From an uncultured Prevotellaceae bacterium (lineage in GTDB: Bacteria; Bacteroidota; Bacteroidia; Bacteroidales; Bacteroidaceae): DNA of 64,000 bases. The notes under the pieces are model-generated. The model was not told where the DNA came from, made no database searches, and worked only from the letters and a program-made list of their open reading frames with translations. Each line of letters opens with the position of its first letter. Position 1 is the stretch's first letter. The position numbers and the translations under genes are program-made. Shown piece after piece: positions 7,109 to 14,694 of this stretch. The stretch lies in assembly GCA_900316505.1 (NCBI GenBank), contig ONDH01000001.1:1-64000 (forward strand), in the 5' to 3' direction.

Positions 7109-9004
7109 ATGAGAAAATGGCGCATTGAGGACTCCAACGAGTTGTATGGCATCAGTGGTTGGGGCGTGAATTATTTCCGCATCAACGATAAGGGAAATGT
7201 GGCTGTGACTCCGCGTAAGGACGGGGTGGAGGTGGACTTGAAGGAGGTGATGGACGACCTTGCCCTGCGCGATGTGTCGGCTCCCGTGCTGGTGCGTTTC
7301 CCCGACATCATCGACAACCGCATCGAGAAGACTTCCACCTGCTTCAAGAAGGCGGCGAATGAGTATGGCTATGATGGGGAGAATTTTATCATCTACCCCA
7401 TCAAGGTGAACCAAATCAGCCCTGTGGTGGAGGAGGTGATGAAGCACGGTCAGAAGTTCAATTTGGGGCTGGAGGCTGGTTCGAAACCTGAACTGCATGC
7501 TGTGCTGGCAGTGAACATGAACAGCGATTCGCTCATCATCTGCAATGGCTATAAAGACCAAGACTACATAGAGCTGGCACTGCTGGCTCAGAAGATGGGC
7601 AAGCGCATCTTCATTGTGGTGGAGAAGTTCAACGAACTGGAAATCATCACGCGCATTGCAAAGAAGCTGGGTGTGCGCCCCAACATAGGCATCCGCATCA
7701 AGTTGGCTGCTTCGGGTTCGGGCAAGTGGGAGGAGAGCGGTGGCGATGCCAGCAAGTTTGGCTTGACGTCGGGCGAACTGCTGGCGGCGTTGCAGTATAT
7801 TGAGGAGAATGGCATGAAGGAGTGCCTGAAACTCATCCATTTCCACATCGGTAGCCAAATCACGAAGATACGCCGCATTCAGAATGCGCTGCGCGAGGCG
7901 AGCATGTTCTATGTGCAGCTGCATAAGATGGGCTATGGCGTGCAGTTTGTGGATTGTGGCGGTGGATTGGGCGTGGATTATGACGGCAGCCGTTCGAGCA
8001 ACAGCGAGAGTTCGGTGAATTACTCCATTCAGGAGTATGTGAACAACTGCGTGTATACGTTTGTGGAGGCTGCCAATGCCAATGAGATTCCGCATCCCAA
8101 CATCATCACCGAGGGTGGACGTTCGTTGGCGGCTCACCATTCGGTGCTCATCATGGAGGTGCTGGAGACCACTGAGGTGCCTGCCATGCCCGACGAGTTT
8201 GTGGTGGACGAGGAAGACCATGCTTTGGCAAAGGAACTGTATGAGATATGGTGTAACATCAATGTGCGCAACATGCTGGAGAACTGGCACGATGCTCAGC
8301 AAATCCGTGAGGAGGCGCTCGACCTCTTCTCGCATGGCATGCTGGACTTGCGCACCCGTGCGGAGATTGAAAGGATGTATTGGGCGGTGGCTCGTGAAAT
8401 CAACACGCTGGTGCACACGATGAAGCATGTGCCGGAGGAGTTCCATTCGCTGGACAAACTCTTGGCAGATAAATACTTCTGCAATTTCTCCCTGTTCCAT
8501 TCGCTGCCTGACGCATGGGCGATTGACCAAATCTTCCCCATCATGCCCATTCAGCGACTGAACGAGCGACCAGACCGCAATGCCACCTTGCAGGACATCA
8601 CTTGTGACTCTGACGGCAAGATTGCGCAGTTTGCCACCGAAATGGGAGTGAGCCACTTCATTCCGCTCCATTCGCTGGACAAGAAGAAGGGTTCGTACTA
8701 TATCGGTGTGTTCCTCGTGGGTGCCTATCAGGAGATTCTGGGCGACATGCACAACCTCTTTGGCGACACGAATGCCATCCACGTCACCACCGACAAGGAT
8801 GGCTACCACATCAAGAACATCATTGACGGTGAGACCGTGGCTGACGTGCTGAGCTATGTGCAGTATGAGCCCAAAAAACTCGTCAGAAGCTTGGAGGTGT
8901 GGGCAAAGCAAGCCATCAAGGAGGGCAAGATTACCCTCGAAGAGGGCAAGGAGTTCCTCGACACCTACCGTAGCGGTCTTTACGGATACACGTACCTTGA
9001 GTAA
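7109..9004 (+). CDS. speA: Biosynthetic arginine decarboxylase
   Basis: SpeA converts arginine to agmatine, the first step of one polyamine route. The 631-aa protein is a fold III PLP enzyme with the cofactor lysine K99 in YPIKVNQ, the phosphate-binding 'GGGLGVDYDGSRS' segment (about 284-296) and the C-terminal active-site region ending 'YRSGLYGYTYLE'. Length and ends match the long SpeA family. The gene is bracketed on both sides by heptad arrays of the same family, one in its leader and one in the leader of the next gene. No agmatine-processing gene is adjacent. Confidence 0.95.
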   Translation: MRKWRIEDSNELYGISGWGVNYFRINDKGNVAVTPRKDGVEVDLKEVMDDLALRDVSAPVLVRFPDIIDNRIEKTSTCFKKAANEYGYDGENFIIYPIKVNQISPVVEEVMKHGQKFNLGLEAGSKPELHAVLAVNMNSDSLIICNGYKDQDYIELALLAQKMGKRIFIVVEKFNELEIITRIAKKLGVRPNIGIRIKLAASGSGKWEESGGDASKFGLTSGELLAALQYIEENGMKECLKLIHFHIGSQITKIRRIQNALREASMFYVQLHKMGYGVQFVDCGGGLGVDYDGSRSSNSESSVNYSIQEYVNNCVYTFVEAANANEIPHPNIITEGGRSLAAHHSVLIMEVLETTEVPAMPDEFVVDEEDHALAKELYEIWCNINVRNMLENWHDAQQIREEALDLFSHGMLDLRTRAEIERMYWAVAREINTLVHTMKHVPEEFHSLDKLLADKYFCNFSLFHSLPDAWAIDQIFPIMPIQRLNERPDRNATLQDITCDSDGKIAQFATEMGVSHFIPLHSLDKKKGSYYIGVFLVGAYQEILGDMHNLFGDTNAIHVTTDKDGYHIKNIIDGETVADVLSYVQYEPKKLVRSLEVWAKQAIKEGKITLEEGKEFLDTYRSGLYGYTYLE

Positions 9005-9011
9005 GTTTCAA

Positions 9012-9067
9012 CCCTAAACCCTAAACTCTAAACTCTAAACTCTAAACTCTCAACCCTCAACTATCAA
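9012..9067 (+). repeat. Heptad array, eight units, ahead of the flippase gene
   Basis: The units are CCCTAAA twice, CTCTAAA three times, then CTCTCAA, CCCTCAA and CTATCAA, ending one base before the ATG at 9069. The drift from nnnTAAA to nnnTCAA within one array links the CCCTAAA arrays to the CTGTCAA arrays elsewhere. Confidence 0.9.
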
Positions 9068-9068
9068 C

Positions 9069-10538
9069 ATGGCAAATCTGAAAAGTTTAGCGAAAGACAC
9101 AGCCATCTATGGAATGAGCAGCATAGTGGGGCGTTTCCTCAACTATCTGCTGGTGCCGCTCTACACCAACTGCATGCCGAAGGAGTCGGGTGACTATGGC
9201 GTGAGTGTGAACATCTATGCCTATACGGCGTTGGCGCTGGCTGTCCTCACGTTTGGCATGGAGACCACGCTGTTCCGTTTTGCCAACAAAGAGGATGAGA
9301 AGCCCGACACGGTGTTCTCCACTGCCATCACGGTGGTGGGTGGGCTGTCAGCAGTCTTTCTTGCCATCGTCTTTGGCTTCATCACACCCATCAGTGAGGC
9401 GCTTGGATATGCCGACCACCATGAGTATCTGCTGATGATGGCAACAGTGGTGGCGCTTGATGCTGTGCAGGCAATGCCCTTCAGCTATCTGCGTTTCCAG
9501 AATCGCCCCATCAAGTTTGCCTCGCTCAAACTCCTCTTCATACTCCTCAATATCCTGTTGAATGTCATCTACTTTGTGTGGCTGAAAAAGACCGAGGTGT
9601 TCTATGTCTTCTGCATCAATCTGTGGTGTACAGGACTCATCACCTTCTTCTTCATCCCCGATTTCTTTAAGGTAAAATGGCAGTTCGACTTCGCTCTGCT
9701 GAAGCGTATGTTCAGTTACTCATGGCCTATTCTTGTACTTGCCATTGCGGGGGTGCTCAACCAGACGGTTGACAAGATCATCTTCCCTTGGGCATACACC
9801 TACACGGGGCTGCACACGATGGCTGAAGCGAAAGTGCAGTTGGGCGAGTATGGTGCCTGTGTGAAGGTGGCAATGATTATGGCAATGATTACCCAGGCAT
9901 TCCGCTATGCCTACGAACCCATCGTCTTTTCGAAGGCAAAGGACAAGGACAGCAAGGAATACTATGCCGTGGCGATGAAATACTTCATCATCTTCACCCT
10001 CTTCGCTTTCCTCTGCGTGATGGGCTATATGGACATTCTCAAGCACATCATCGGAGCAGAATATCGTGAAGGGCTCGTCACCGTGCCGATTGTGATGGCT
10101 GCTGAAATCATGATGGGCATCTACTTCAACCTCTCTTTCTGGTATAAGCTCATCGACAAGACCATTTGGGGTGCGTGGTTCTCCTTGACAGGGTGTGCCG
10201 TGCTCATTGCCGTCAACATCATCTTCATCCCGAAATTTGGCTACATGGCTTGTGCATGGGGTGGTTTTGCGGGTTATGCTACAGCAATGATTCTCAGCTT
10301 CTTCGTGGGGCAACGTCTCAATCCCATTCAGTACGACCTTAAAGGCATCAGCACCTATATCCTCCTGACAGGAGTCCTCTTCGTGGCAATGTTTTTCCTG
10401 CCCGACTCATGGCCTGTGTGGCTTCGTCTCATCCTCAACACCATCCTCATCATCCTCTTTGTGATGGAGATTGTTCGCAAGGACTTGCCGCTGCACAGCC
10501 TGCCTGTGATAGGGAAGAAGTTCAAGAAGAAGGAGTGA
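9069..10538 (+). CDS. Polysaccharide flippase / lipopolysaccharide biosynthesis protein (MOP superfamily)
   Basis: The 489-aa protein is almost entirely hydrophobic, with about 14 predicted transmembrane segments. An N-terminal 'AKDTAIYGMSSIVGRFLNYL' segment is typical of Wzx-like oligosaccharide flippases, which move lipid-linked sugar units across the inner membrane. The 'WPILVLAIAGVLNQTVDK' helix near the middle fits the repeated six-helix halves of the fold. The sugar substrate cannot be read from the sequence. No glycosyltransferases are adjacent, so it is an isolated copy. Its leader consists of a heptad array. Confidence 0.88.
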   Translation: MANLKSLAKDTAIYGMSSIVGRFLNYLLVPLYTNCMPKESGDYGVSVNIYAYTALALAVLTFGMETTLFRFANKEDEKPDTVFSTAITVVGGLSAVFLAIVFGFITPISEALGYADHHEYLLMMATVVALDAVQAMPFSYLRFQNRPIKFASLKLLFILLNILLNVIYFVWLKKTEVFYVFCINLWCTGLITFFFIPDFFKVKWQFDFALLKRMFSYSWPILVLAIAGVLNQTVDKIIFPWAYTYTGLHTMAEAKVQLGEYGACVKVAMIMAMITQAFRYAYEPIVFSKAKDKDSKEYYAVAMKYFIIFTLFAFLCVMGYMDILKHIIGAEYREGLVTVPIVMAAEIMMGIYFNLSFWYKLIDKTIWGAWFSLTGCAVLIAVNIIFIPKFGYMACAWGGFAGYATAMILSFFVGQRLNPIQYDLKGISTYILLTGVLFVAMFFLPDSWPVWLRLILNTILIILFVMEIVRKDLPLHSLPVIGKKFKKKE

Positions 10539-10540
10539 GG

Positions 10541-10578
10541 TTGCGGCAAGCCGCCGAAGCAAAAATATAAAAAAATAA
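10541..10578 (+). repeat. Left terminal inverted repeat
   Basis: TTGCGGCAAGCCGCCGAA followed by GC and an A/T-rich 18-mer. It matches the reverse complement of 11057-11094 at 36 of 38 positions; the only mismatches are the two bases after the first 18. Confidence 0.9.
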
Positions 10579-10600
10579 GAAAAGATATAAAAAAAGAATT

Positions 10601-11031
10601 ATGTATATAGAACAATTAAATGATGTGGTGCTGAAGGGAAAGCTGAAGAAGTTTGTTTATGATATTGTGGGGTGTTGTCAGGAAGTGCACAGTGAAAAGG
10701 GTCCAGAGCTGACGGAATATGTTTACCAAGACTGTTTGAAGATAGCTTTCGAAGATGCGCATATACCCTATAAAAAAGAACATCATTTTTATCCAACATT
10801 CCGTGGGCGTAAGATAGATTCTACTTTGAGAGTGGATTTTTTCTGCAAAGATAAGGTGTTTCTTGAATGTAAGCCATAGAAGAAATTTCTTTTCATGAAC
10901 GAATACAATTGACCAACTATATGCGTAATGCTGGCATTAGGATAGGCATTCTTTATAACTTTGCTCCTGTCATTGCCGAATGTGAAAAGTTCTACCTTGA
11001 CATCATCACCAACACCATCTACTATTTTTAA
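10601..11031 (+). pseudogene. GxxExxY family protein (PD-(D/E)XK-like), frameshifted
   Basis: The first frame (92 aa from ATG 10601) runs to VDFFCKDKVFLECKP and stops. The family continuation, IEEISFHERIQLTNYMRNAG and on to NTIYYF, is in another frame and ends at TAA 11029-11031. The total of 431 bases is one short of 144 codons, so a single lost base near 10876 explains it. Family features seen are the ELTEYVY version of the GxxExxY motif (residues 36-42, glycine replaced by glutamate) and a D-x(11)-ExK nuclease-like pair (VDFF...LECK). The family is related to PD-(D/E)XK nucleases; its role is unknown. A sequencing error cannot be excluded. Confidence 0.8.
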
Positions 11032-11056
11032 CTCTCCTATTTTTCTGTATTTTTAT

Positions 11057-11094
11057 TTATTTTTTTATATTTTTCTTTCGGCGGCTTGCCGCAA
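11057..11094 (-). repeat. Right terminal inverted repeat
   Basis: Reverse complement of the left repeat at 10541-10578 (36 of 38 bases). It ends TTCGGCGGCTTGCCGCAA at 11077-11094, 46 bases before the S46 peptidase start. Confidence 0.9.
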
Positions 11095-11140
11095 TAAACA
11101 ACCCAATGATTCATCTATAAAAAAAATCTAAAATACAATT

Positions 11141-13261
11141 ATGAAAAAGCTAACATTACTTTTGTTGTCCCTCTTGTGTCTCTCGGCCCATGCAGATGAA
11201 GGGATGTGGGTGATGGGAAACCTCTCAGCGAAGACTGATTCCATCCTTCGCAGTTTGGGTTTGGAACTATCTCCTGATGAGTTGTACAGCACTGAGCACC
11301 CCTCGCTCAACGATGCCATTGTGCAGTTGGGAGGTTTCTGCTCAGGCGTGGTGGTAAGCCCCGATGGTTTGATGTTCACCAACCACCATTGCGGTTTCGA
11401 TGCCATTCAAAACCATTCCACCACTAAGCATGACTACCTGAAGAATGGCTTTTATGCCAAATCTTTCGAGGAGGAATTGCCTAACGAAGACCTCTATGTG
11501 CTCTTCCACATCAAGACAGTGGATGTGACTGACTTGATTCTTGGAGCTATTCCTGAAGGTGCCTCGCCAGAGATGGAGGAAGCTGCTGTCAGCATCATGT
11601 CTTCGCGGCTCATGGAGATGGTTGACTACAGCGGTAAGGGCATACAGAGTGAGGTGAATGCCTTCTATAAGGGTAGCCGTTATTTCCTCTCTGTTTATCA
11701 ACGCTATGACGATGTGCGACTGGTATATGCACCCCCTCAGTGTTTGGGCAAATATGGCGGTGAGACAGACAACTGGATGTGGCCACGTCAAACCTGCGAC
11801 TTCAGCGTGTTCCGCATCTATGCAGACAAGAACAACGCTCCAGCTAAATACAGCAAGGACAATGTGCCCTATCATCCACGTAAATATGCGCATGTCAGCA
11901 CGAAAGGCTACAGCGACGGGTCTTATGCGATGACACTTGGTTATCCTGGCAGCACTGACCGCTACCTCTCTTCCTATGGCATCGAGAGCACGATGCGCAC
12001 CACCAACGATGTGCGCTATCAGGTGCGTGGTGTGAAGCTCGCCATTCTCGATGAGGTCATGAAGAAAAGTGATGCCATCCGCATCATGTATGCATCCAAA
12101 TATGCCAGTTCCTCCAACTATTGGAAGTTCTCTCTTGGACAAAACACGGCGCTTGATAACTTGAAGGTCATCGATGAGAAGCAACAGCTGGAAGCGAAAC
12201 TGAACGCATGGGCAGCAGAAGACACTGTGGCTCGTGGACGTTATATAGGCATCCTCGATTCCCTCAAGACAATCTATACTGATGAGCGTGCCAAGCTCTA
12301 TGCTTACACGCTATGGATAGAATCTTTCTACAGCGGCAGCGACATTCTCGGCTTTGCGCTCAGAAACATGTTGCGTTCCAACGATGACAAGTTCAAGGAG
12401 AAAGTTGCCAAGACTTACCGCGACATTGACGTGGCTACCGATAAGCGTGTCTTCCTCGCCATGCTCAAGAACTACATTGAGCATGCTCCTGACACCGCTT
12501 TCCTTCCACGGAGAATTGTAGGTGAGATTGATTCCATTTGGAGTGGTGATTACAACCTCTACGTGGAGAACCTCTACGCCAACTCCGTCTTTGCACGTCC
12601 CGATGAATTGAAGCAGGTTTACAGCATGTCGGAACTGATGGAAGACCCCATGATTGAAGTGGCTTCAGACGTGCTGTCCACTTTTTTTGAAAAGATACGC
12701 AACCGCTCTAACAACGAAGAAGAATTTGAGCGTTTGTTGGGAGATGGCATACGTGCGATGAATCATGACCACGAATACTATCCTGATGCCAACTTCACCA
12801 TGCGCCTCAGTTATGGACTTTGCAAGCCTATCGATTTTGCACCAGGCACTACAGGACTGAAGGAAGAGGCAACCAGCATGATCACCACGCCACGCTCTTT
12901 CCTCAACAAGCACGAGCAGAACCCCGACAACTACGACTATCGTCTGATAGACCCTGTCTATAAGTGGATGAAGCGTGGCAAATTCTCTCAGCGTTACATC
13001 GACAAGCAGACAGGTCAGTTGCCTCTCTGCTTCCTCACCACCAACGATATTACGGGTGGCAATTCTGGCTCTGGTATGTTCGATGGCAGGGGGCGCCTCA
13101 TAGGTCTTGCTTTCGATGGCAACTGGGAAGCAATGTCGGGTGACCTCAAATTTGACAATGCCCTTCAGCGTTGCATCGGAGTGGACATTCGATGGGTGCT
13201 TTCCGTCATGGATGATTACAGCCATGCGAAACGTCTGCTCAAAGAGCTCACTTTAGAGTAA
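11141..13261 (+). CDS. S46 family dipeptidyl-peptidase (DPP7/DPP11-like)
   Basis: S46 enzymes are periplasmic or surface serine exopeptidases that release dipeptides for asaccharolytic growth. The 706-aa protein has a signal peptide (KKLTLLLLSLLCLSAHA). A catalytic histidine lies in TNHHC (His82/83), an aspartate in CDFSVFR (D220) and the serine in GGNSGS (S642). The substrate N-terminus pocket segment 'GGETDNWMWPRQTCDF' is also present. The 'FDGNWEAMSGD' stretch near the S1 pocket has glycine, which I take to favour DPP7-like hydrophobic P1 preference over DPP11 acidic preference, but not firmly. Length matches the family. A palindromic repeat follows the stop. Confidence 0.9.
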   Translation: MKKLTLLLLSLLCLSAHADEGMWVMGNLSAKTDSILRSLGLELSPDELYSTEHPSLNDAIVQLGGFCSGVVVSPDGLMFTNHHCGFDAIQNHSTTKHDYLKNGFYAKSFEEELPNEDLYVLFHIKTVDVTDLILGAIPEGASPEMEEAAVSIMSSRLMEMVDYSGKGIQSEVNAFYKGSRYFLSVYQRYDDVRLVYAPPQCLGKYGGETDNWMWPRQTCDFSVFRIYADKNNAPAKYSKDNVPYHPRKYAHVSTKGYSDGSYAMTLGYPGSTDRYLSSYGIESTMRTTNDVRYQVRGVKLAILDEVMKKSDAIRIMYASKYASSSNYWKFSLGQNTALDNLKVIDEKQQLEAKLNAWAAEDTVARGRYIGILDSLKTIYTDERAKLYAYTLWIESFYSGSDILGFALRNMLRSNDDKFKEKVAKTYRDIDVATDKRVFLAMLKNYIEHAPDTAFLPRRIVGEIDSIWSGDYNLYVENLYANSVFARPDELKQVYSMSELMEDPMIEVASDVLSTFFEKIRNRSNNEEEFERLLGDGIRAMNHDHEYYPDANFTMRLSYGLCKPIDFAPGTTGLKEEATSMITTPRSFLNKHEQNPDNYDYRLIDPVYKWMKRGKFSQRYIDKQTGQLPLCFLTTNDITGGNSGSGMFDGRGRLIGLAFDGNWEAMSGDLKFDNALQRCIGVDIRWVLSVMDDYSHAKRLLKELTLE

Positions 13262-13267
13262 AAAAGA

Positions 13268-13336
13268 GATGAGAGTCTCACCTATGACACAGGTGTGACT
13301 CTCACCTCTATCATAGGTGAGACTCTCACCCCTTTT
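13268..13336 (+). repeat. Three 24-bp units of a GGTGAGACTCTCACC palindrome
   Basis: Three adjacent units (13268-13290, 13291-13314, 13315-13336) each centre on an approximate (G)GTGnGACTCTCACC palindrome. GAGTCTCACCTATGA near the start can also pair with TCATAGGTGAGACTC near the end, so the array folds either as three small hairpins or one large one. A CCCCTTTT run follows. It starts seven bases after the S46 stop and may act as its terminator. Confidence 0.7.
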
Positions 13337-13395
13337 GAGGTACACGAAGCACCTAACGAGAGGCATATAGAGTATCCTCATCACAGCACAACAAG

Positions 13396-13433
13396 AAGGG
13401 AGGCTGCATCAACGCTATGATGCAGCCTCCTTC
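13396..13433. terminator. Strong hairpin between convergent genes, probable bidirectional terminator
   Basis: GGAGGCTGCATCA (13399-13411) and TGATGCAGCCTCC (13418-13430) form a perfect 13-bp stem with a 6-base loop, extended by an imperfect AAGG/CCTT pair. It lies between the plus-strand peptidase and the minus-strand small lipoprotein. Neither side has a long T run, so the call rests on stem strength and position. Confidence 0.55.
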
Positions 13434-13475
13434 CATTAAAAAACTAACCAATATTATGTTGAGAGAAAAAACTAT

Positions 13476-13519
13476 CTAATGATTTGTTATGAGAAAACTA
13501 ATGATTTGTTATGAGTAAC
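13476..13519 (+). repeat. 22-bp direct repeat, two copies
   Basis: CTAATGATTTGTTATGAG occurs at 13476-13493 and 13498-13515. A further GTAACTACTGTT pair, also 22 bases apart, follows at 13515-13548. It lies in the gap downstream of the small lipoprotein gene. No gene was seen in the rest of this gap. Confidence 0.75.
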
Positions 13520-13611
13520 TACTGTTGTATTATATGTAACTACTGTTTTGTAGTTGGGAAATCCTTCGAGTGTACGATTAAGTGTGCGATAGAATCGCGT
13601 AAGTCCTTGAA

Positions 13612-13761
13612 CTACCAGATAATGACGCGTCCTCTGTGAGGTGGAGGTGGTGGTGGAGGAGCATACCCATAGTCTGGTTCGTAAAGCCAGCAGTCGCAGA
13701 AGCAAGACTGCATTAAGAGTGAACCAAGAATCACTGCTAAGATAAGAATCAACTTTTTCAT
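13612..13761 (-). CDS. Small proline-rich lipoprotein, 49 aa
   Basis: On the minus strand ATG 13759-13761 opens KKLILILAVILGSLLMQSC, a signal sequence ending at a probable lipidated cysteine (C20). The mature part is tiny: FCDCWLYEPDYGYA, seven consecutive prolines, then HRGRVIIW. Two further cysteines (C22, C24) sit right after the lipid site. A good promoter lies 50 bases upstream on the same strand. I do not recognise a function; short cysteine- and proline-rich lipoproteins of this style are known in Bacteroidetes only as hypothetical proteins. A longer frame over the same DNA (13487-13789) is a shadow. Confidence 0.7.
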   Translation of the reverse strand: MKKLILILAVILGSLLMQSCFCDCWLYEPDYGYAPPPPPPPHRGRVIIW

Positions 13762-13812
13762 AAGGCTTCATTTTTTTAGAGTGAAACAATCAGTTGTTTT
13801 TTGTTGTCGATG

Positions 13813-13844
13813 CAAAGTTACGTGCTTTTGATGCCCTCGTCAAA
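13813..13844 (-). promoter_or_regulatory. Promoter of the small lipoprotein gene
   Basis: On the minus strand TTTG (complement of 13841-13844), a 20-base spacer and TAACTTTG (complement of 13813-13820) match the Bacteroidetes consensus. Transcription would start near 13806, about 45 bases before the ATG. Confidence 0.75.
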
Positions 13845-13891
13845 GGCTTTTCTCCTAAACGGAAACGTAAAATCCCTAAACGTGGTGGGCG

Positions 13892-13955
13892 TTTTCCCCT
13901 TCCAATGTTTTCCCCTTCCAATGTTTTCCCCTTCCAATGTTTTCCCCTTCCAATG
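13892..13955 (+). repeat. 16-bp tandem repeat, four perfect copies
   Basis: TTTTCCCCTTCCAATG is repeated four times without a mismatch (13892-13907, 13908-13923, 13924-13939, 13940-13955). It lies upstream of the small lipoprotein promoter on that gene's strand. It is non-coding by every frame's codon content. Confidence 0.95.
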
Positions 13956-14044
13956 ATTCTCCTATCGACGATTCCCTCTTGCGGTACAACGCCAACCCAT
14001 TTGTTTTGATTACACAAAATCATTTATCTTGACTACTCCTTTTC

Positions 14045-14251
14045 ATTTGGCTTGAATACACCAATTTGTATTCAAGCCAAATTGAGTTTTGTATTCAAGC
14101 CAAATCGAAAGTTGTAATCAAGCCAAATTGATATGTGTATTCAAGCCAAATTGAAATGTGTATTCACGCTAAAGTACAATGAGTACTCACGCTAAAGTAC
14201 AATGAGTACTCACGCTAAAGTGATTGGTGTATTCACGCTGAAGTGTTTCGT
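14045..14251 (+). repeat. 23-bp periodic array, eight direct units plus one inverted unit
   Basis: Units of exactly 23 bases start at 14068, 14091, 14114, 14137, 14160, 14183, 14206 and 14229. The first four carry GTATTCAAGCCAAATTGA (with variants) and the last four GTaCTCACGCTAAAGT-like sequence. The left border is an inverted copy, ATTTGGCTTGAATACA at 14045-14060, which forms a perfect 16-bp stem with 14067-14082 around a 6-base loop. There are no unique spacers. Confidence 0.9.
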
Positions 14252-14286
14252 GTTTTACGGCAACGCATCAAAGAGATGATTTCACA

Positions 14287-14447
14287 CATGTATTTGTGTT
14301 GGCGAAAGCCATGTATTTGTGTTGGCGAAAGCCATGTATTTGTGTTGACGAAAGCCAGGTGTTTGAGATGATGAAAGCCAGGTGTTTGAGATGATGAAAG
14401 CCTTGCATTTGGGATGATGAAAGCCAGGTTTTGGTGCTTCTGAAACT
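14287..14447 (+). repeat. Second 23-bp periodic array, seven units
   Basis: Units of 23 bases begin at 14287, 14310, 14333, 14356, 14379, 14402 and 14425. Units 1-3 are CATGTATTTGTGTTGGCGAAAGC or one change from it (19-base core CATGTATTTGTGTTGGCGA). Units 4-6 share CAGGTGTTTGAGATGATGA with changes, and unit 7 is diverged. The period is not a multiple of three, so coding is unlikely. Nothing else was recognised between 14448 and the poly-G tract. Confidence 0.9.
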
Positions 14448-14619
14448 CTATTCTTTCACTTTTCACTTTGCCTTGCGAAGATGTCAATTCCCCATAGTTC
14501 TCTAAATTGACGTAAAATATTCTCTATTGTGCTGTGATTTTGAGAATTTCCCATTTTTTTGCCATCTTCTCACCTTAAAAACGCACACTTTTACACTTTT
14601 TACGTTAAATATTGTTAAC

Positions 14620-14627
14620 GGGGGGGG
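14620..14627 (+). other. Poly-G tract (8 G) upstream of the pilus cluster promoter
   Basis: Eight consecutive G follow TATTGTTAAC about 42 bases before the -7 box at 14669. Homopolymeric G runs near promoters of surface genes are known phase-variation sites in other bacteria; here this is only an inference from position. Confidence 0.5.
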
Positions 14628-14668
14628 TGAAAAGCCGTTCTTCTTTCTTTTATATAAGAAAAAATACT

Positions 14669-14676
14669 TATCTTTG
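14669..14676 (+). promoter_or_regulatory. -7 box of the DUF3575/pilus cluster promoter
   Basis: TATCTTTG matches the TAnnTTTG box. At the -33 position there is only TTTC. The start site would fall near 14683, a few bases before ATG 14695. It is the only plausible promoter I see for the 30-kb cluster that follows. Confidence 0.6.
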
Positions 14677-14694
14677 TGATTGATAAAAACTTTA

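Larger units (their letters stand above)
10541..11094 (+). mobile_element. Putative 554-bp REP-like element carrying a GxxExxY gene
   Basis: The stretch is bounded by near-perfect 38-bp terminal inverted repeats and contains one gene, a broken GxxExxY-family frame. Each end contains GCGGCAAGCCGC, itself a palindrome, so both termini can fold into small hairpins. It starts two bases after the flippase stop. I saw no target-site duplication (left flank GTGAGG, right flank TAAACA) and no transposase. Mobility is an inference. Confidence 0.5.

Noticed and set aside
10601..11031. Programmed frameshift in the GxxExxY gene
   Set aside because: The junction (AAGCCATAGAAG) has no slippery heptamer; loss of one base is the simpler explanation.
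14068..14447. CRISPR array
   Set aside because: The 23-bp units abut each other with no spacers and drift in sequence; there are no cas genes.
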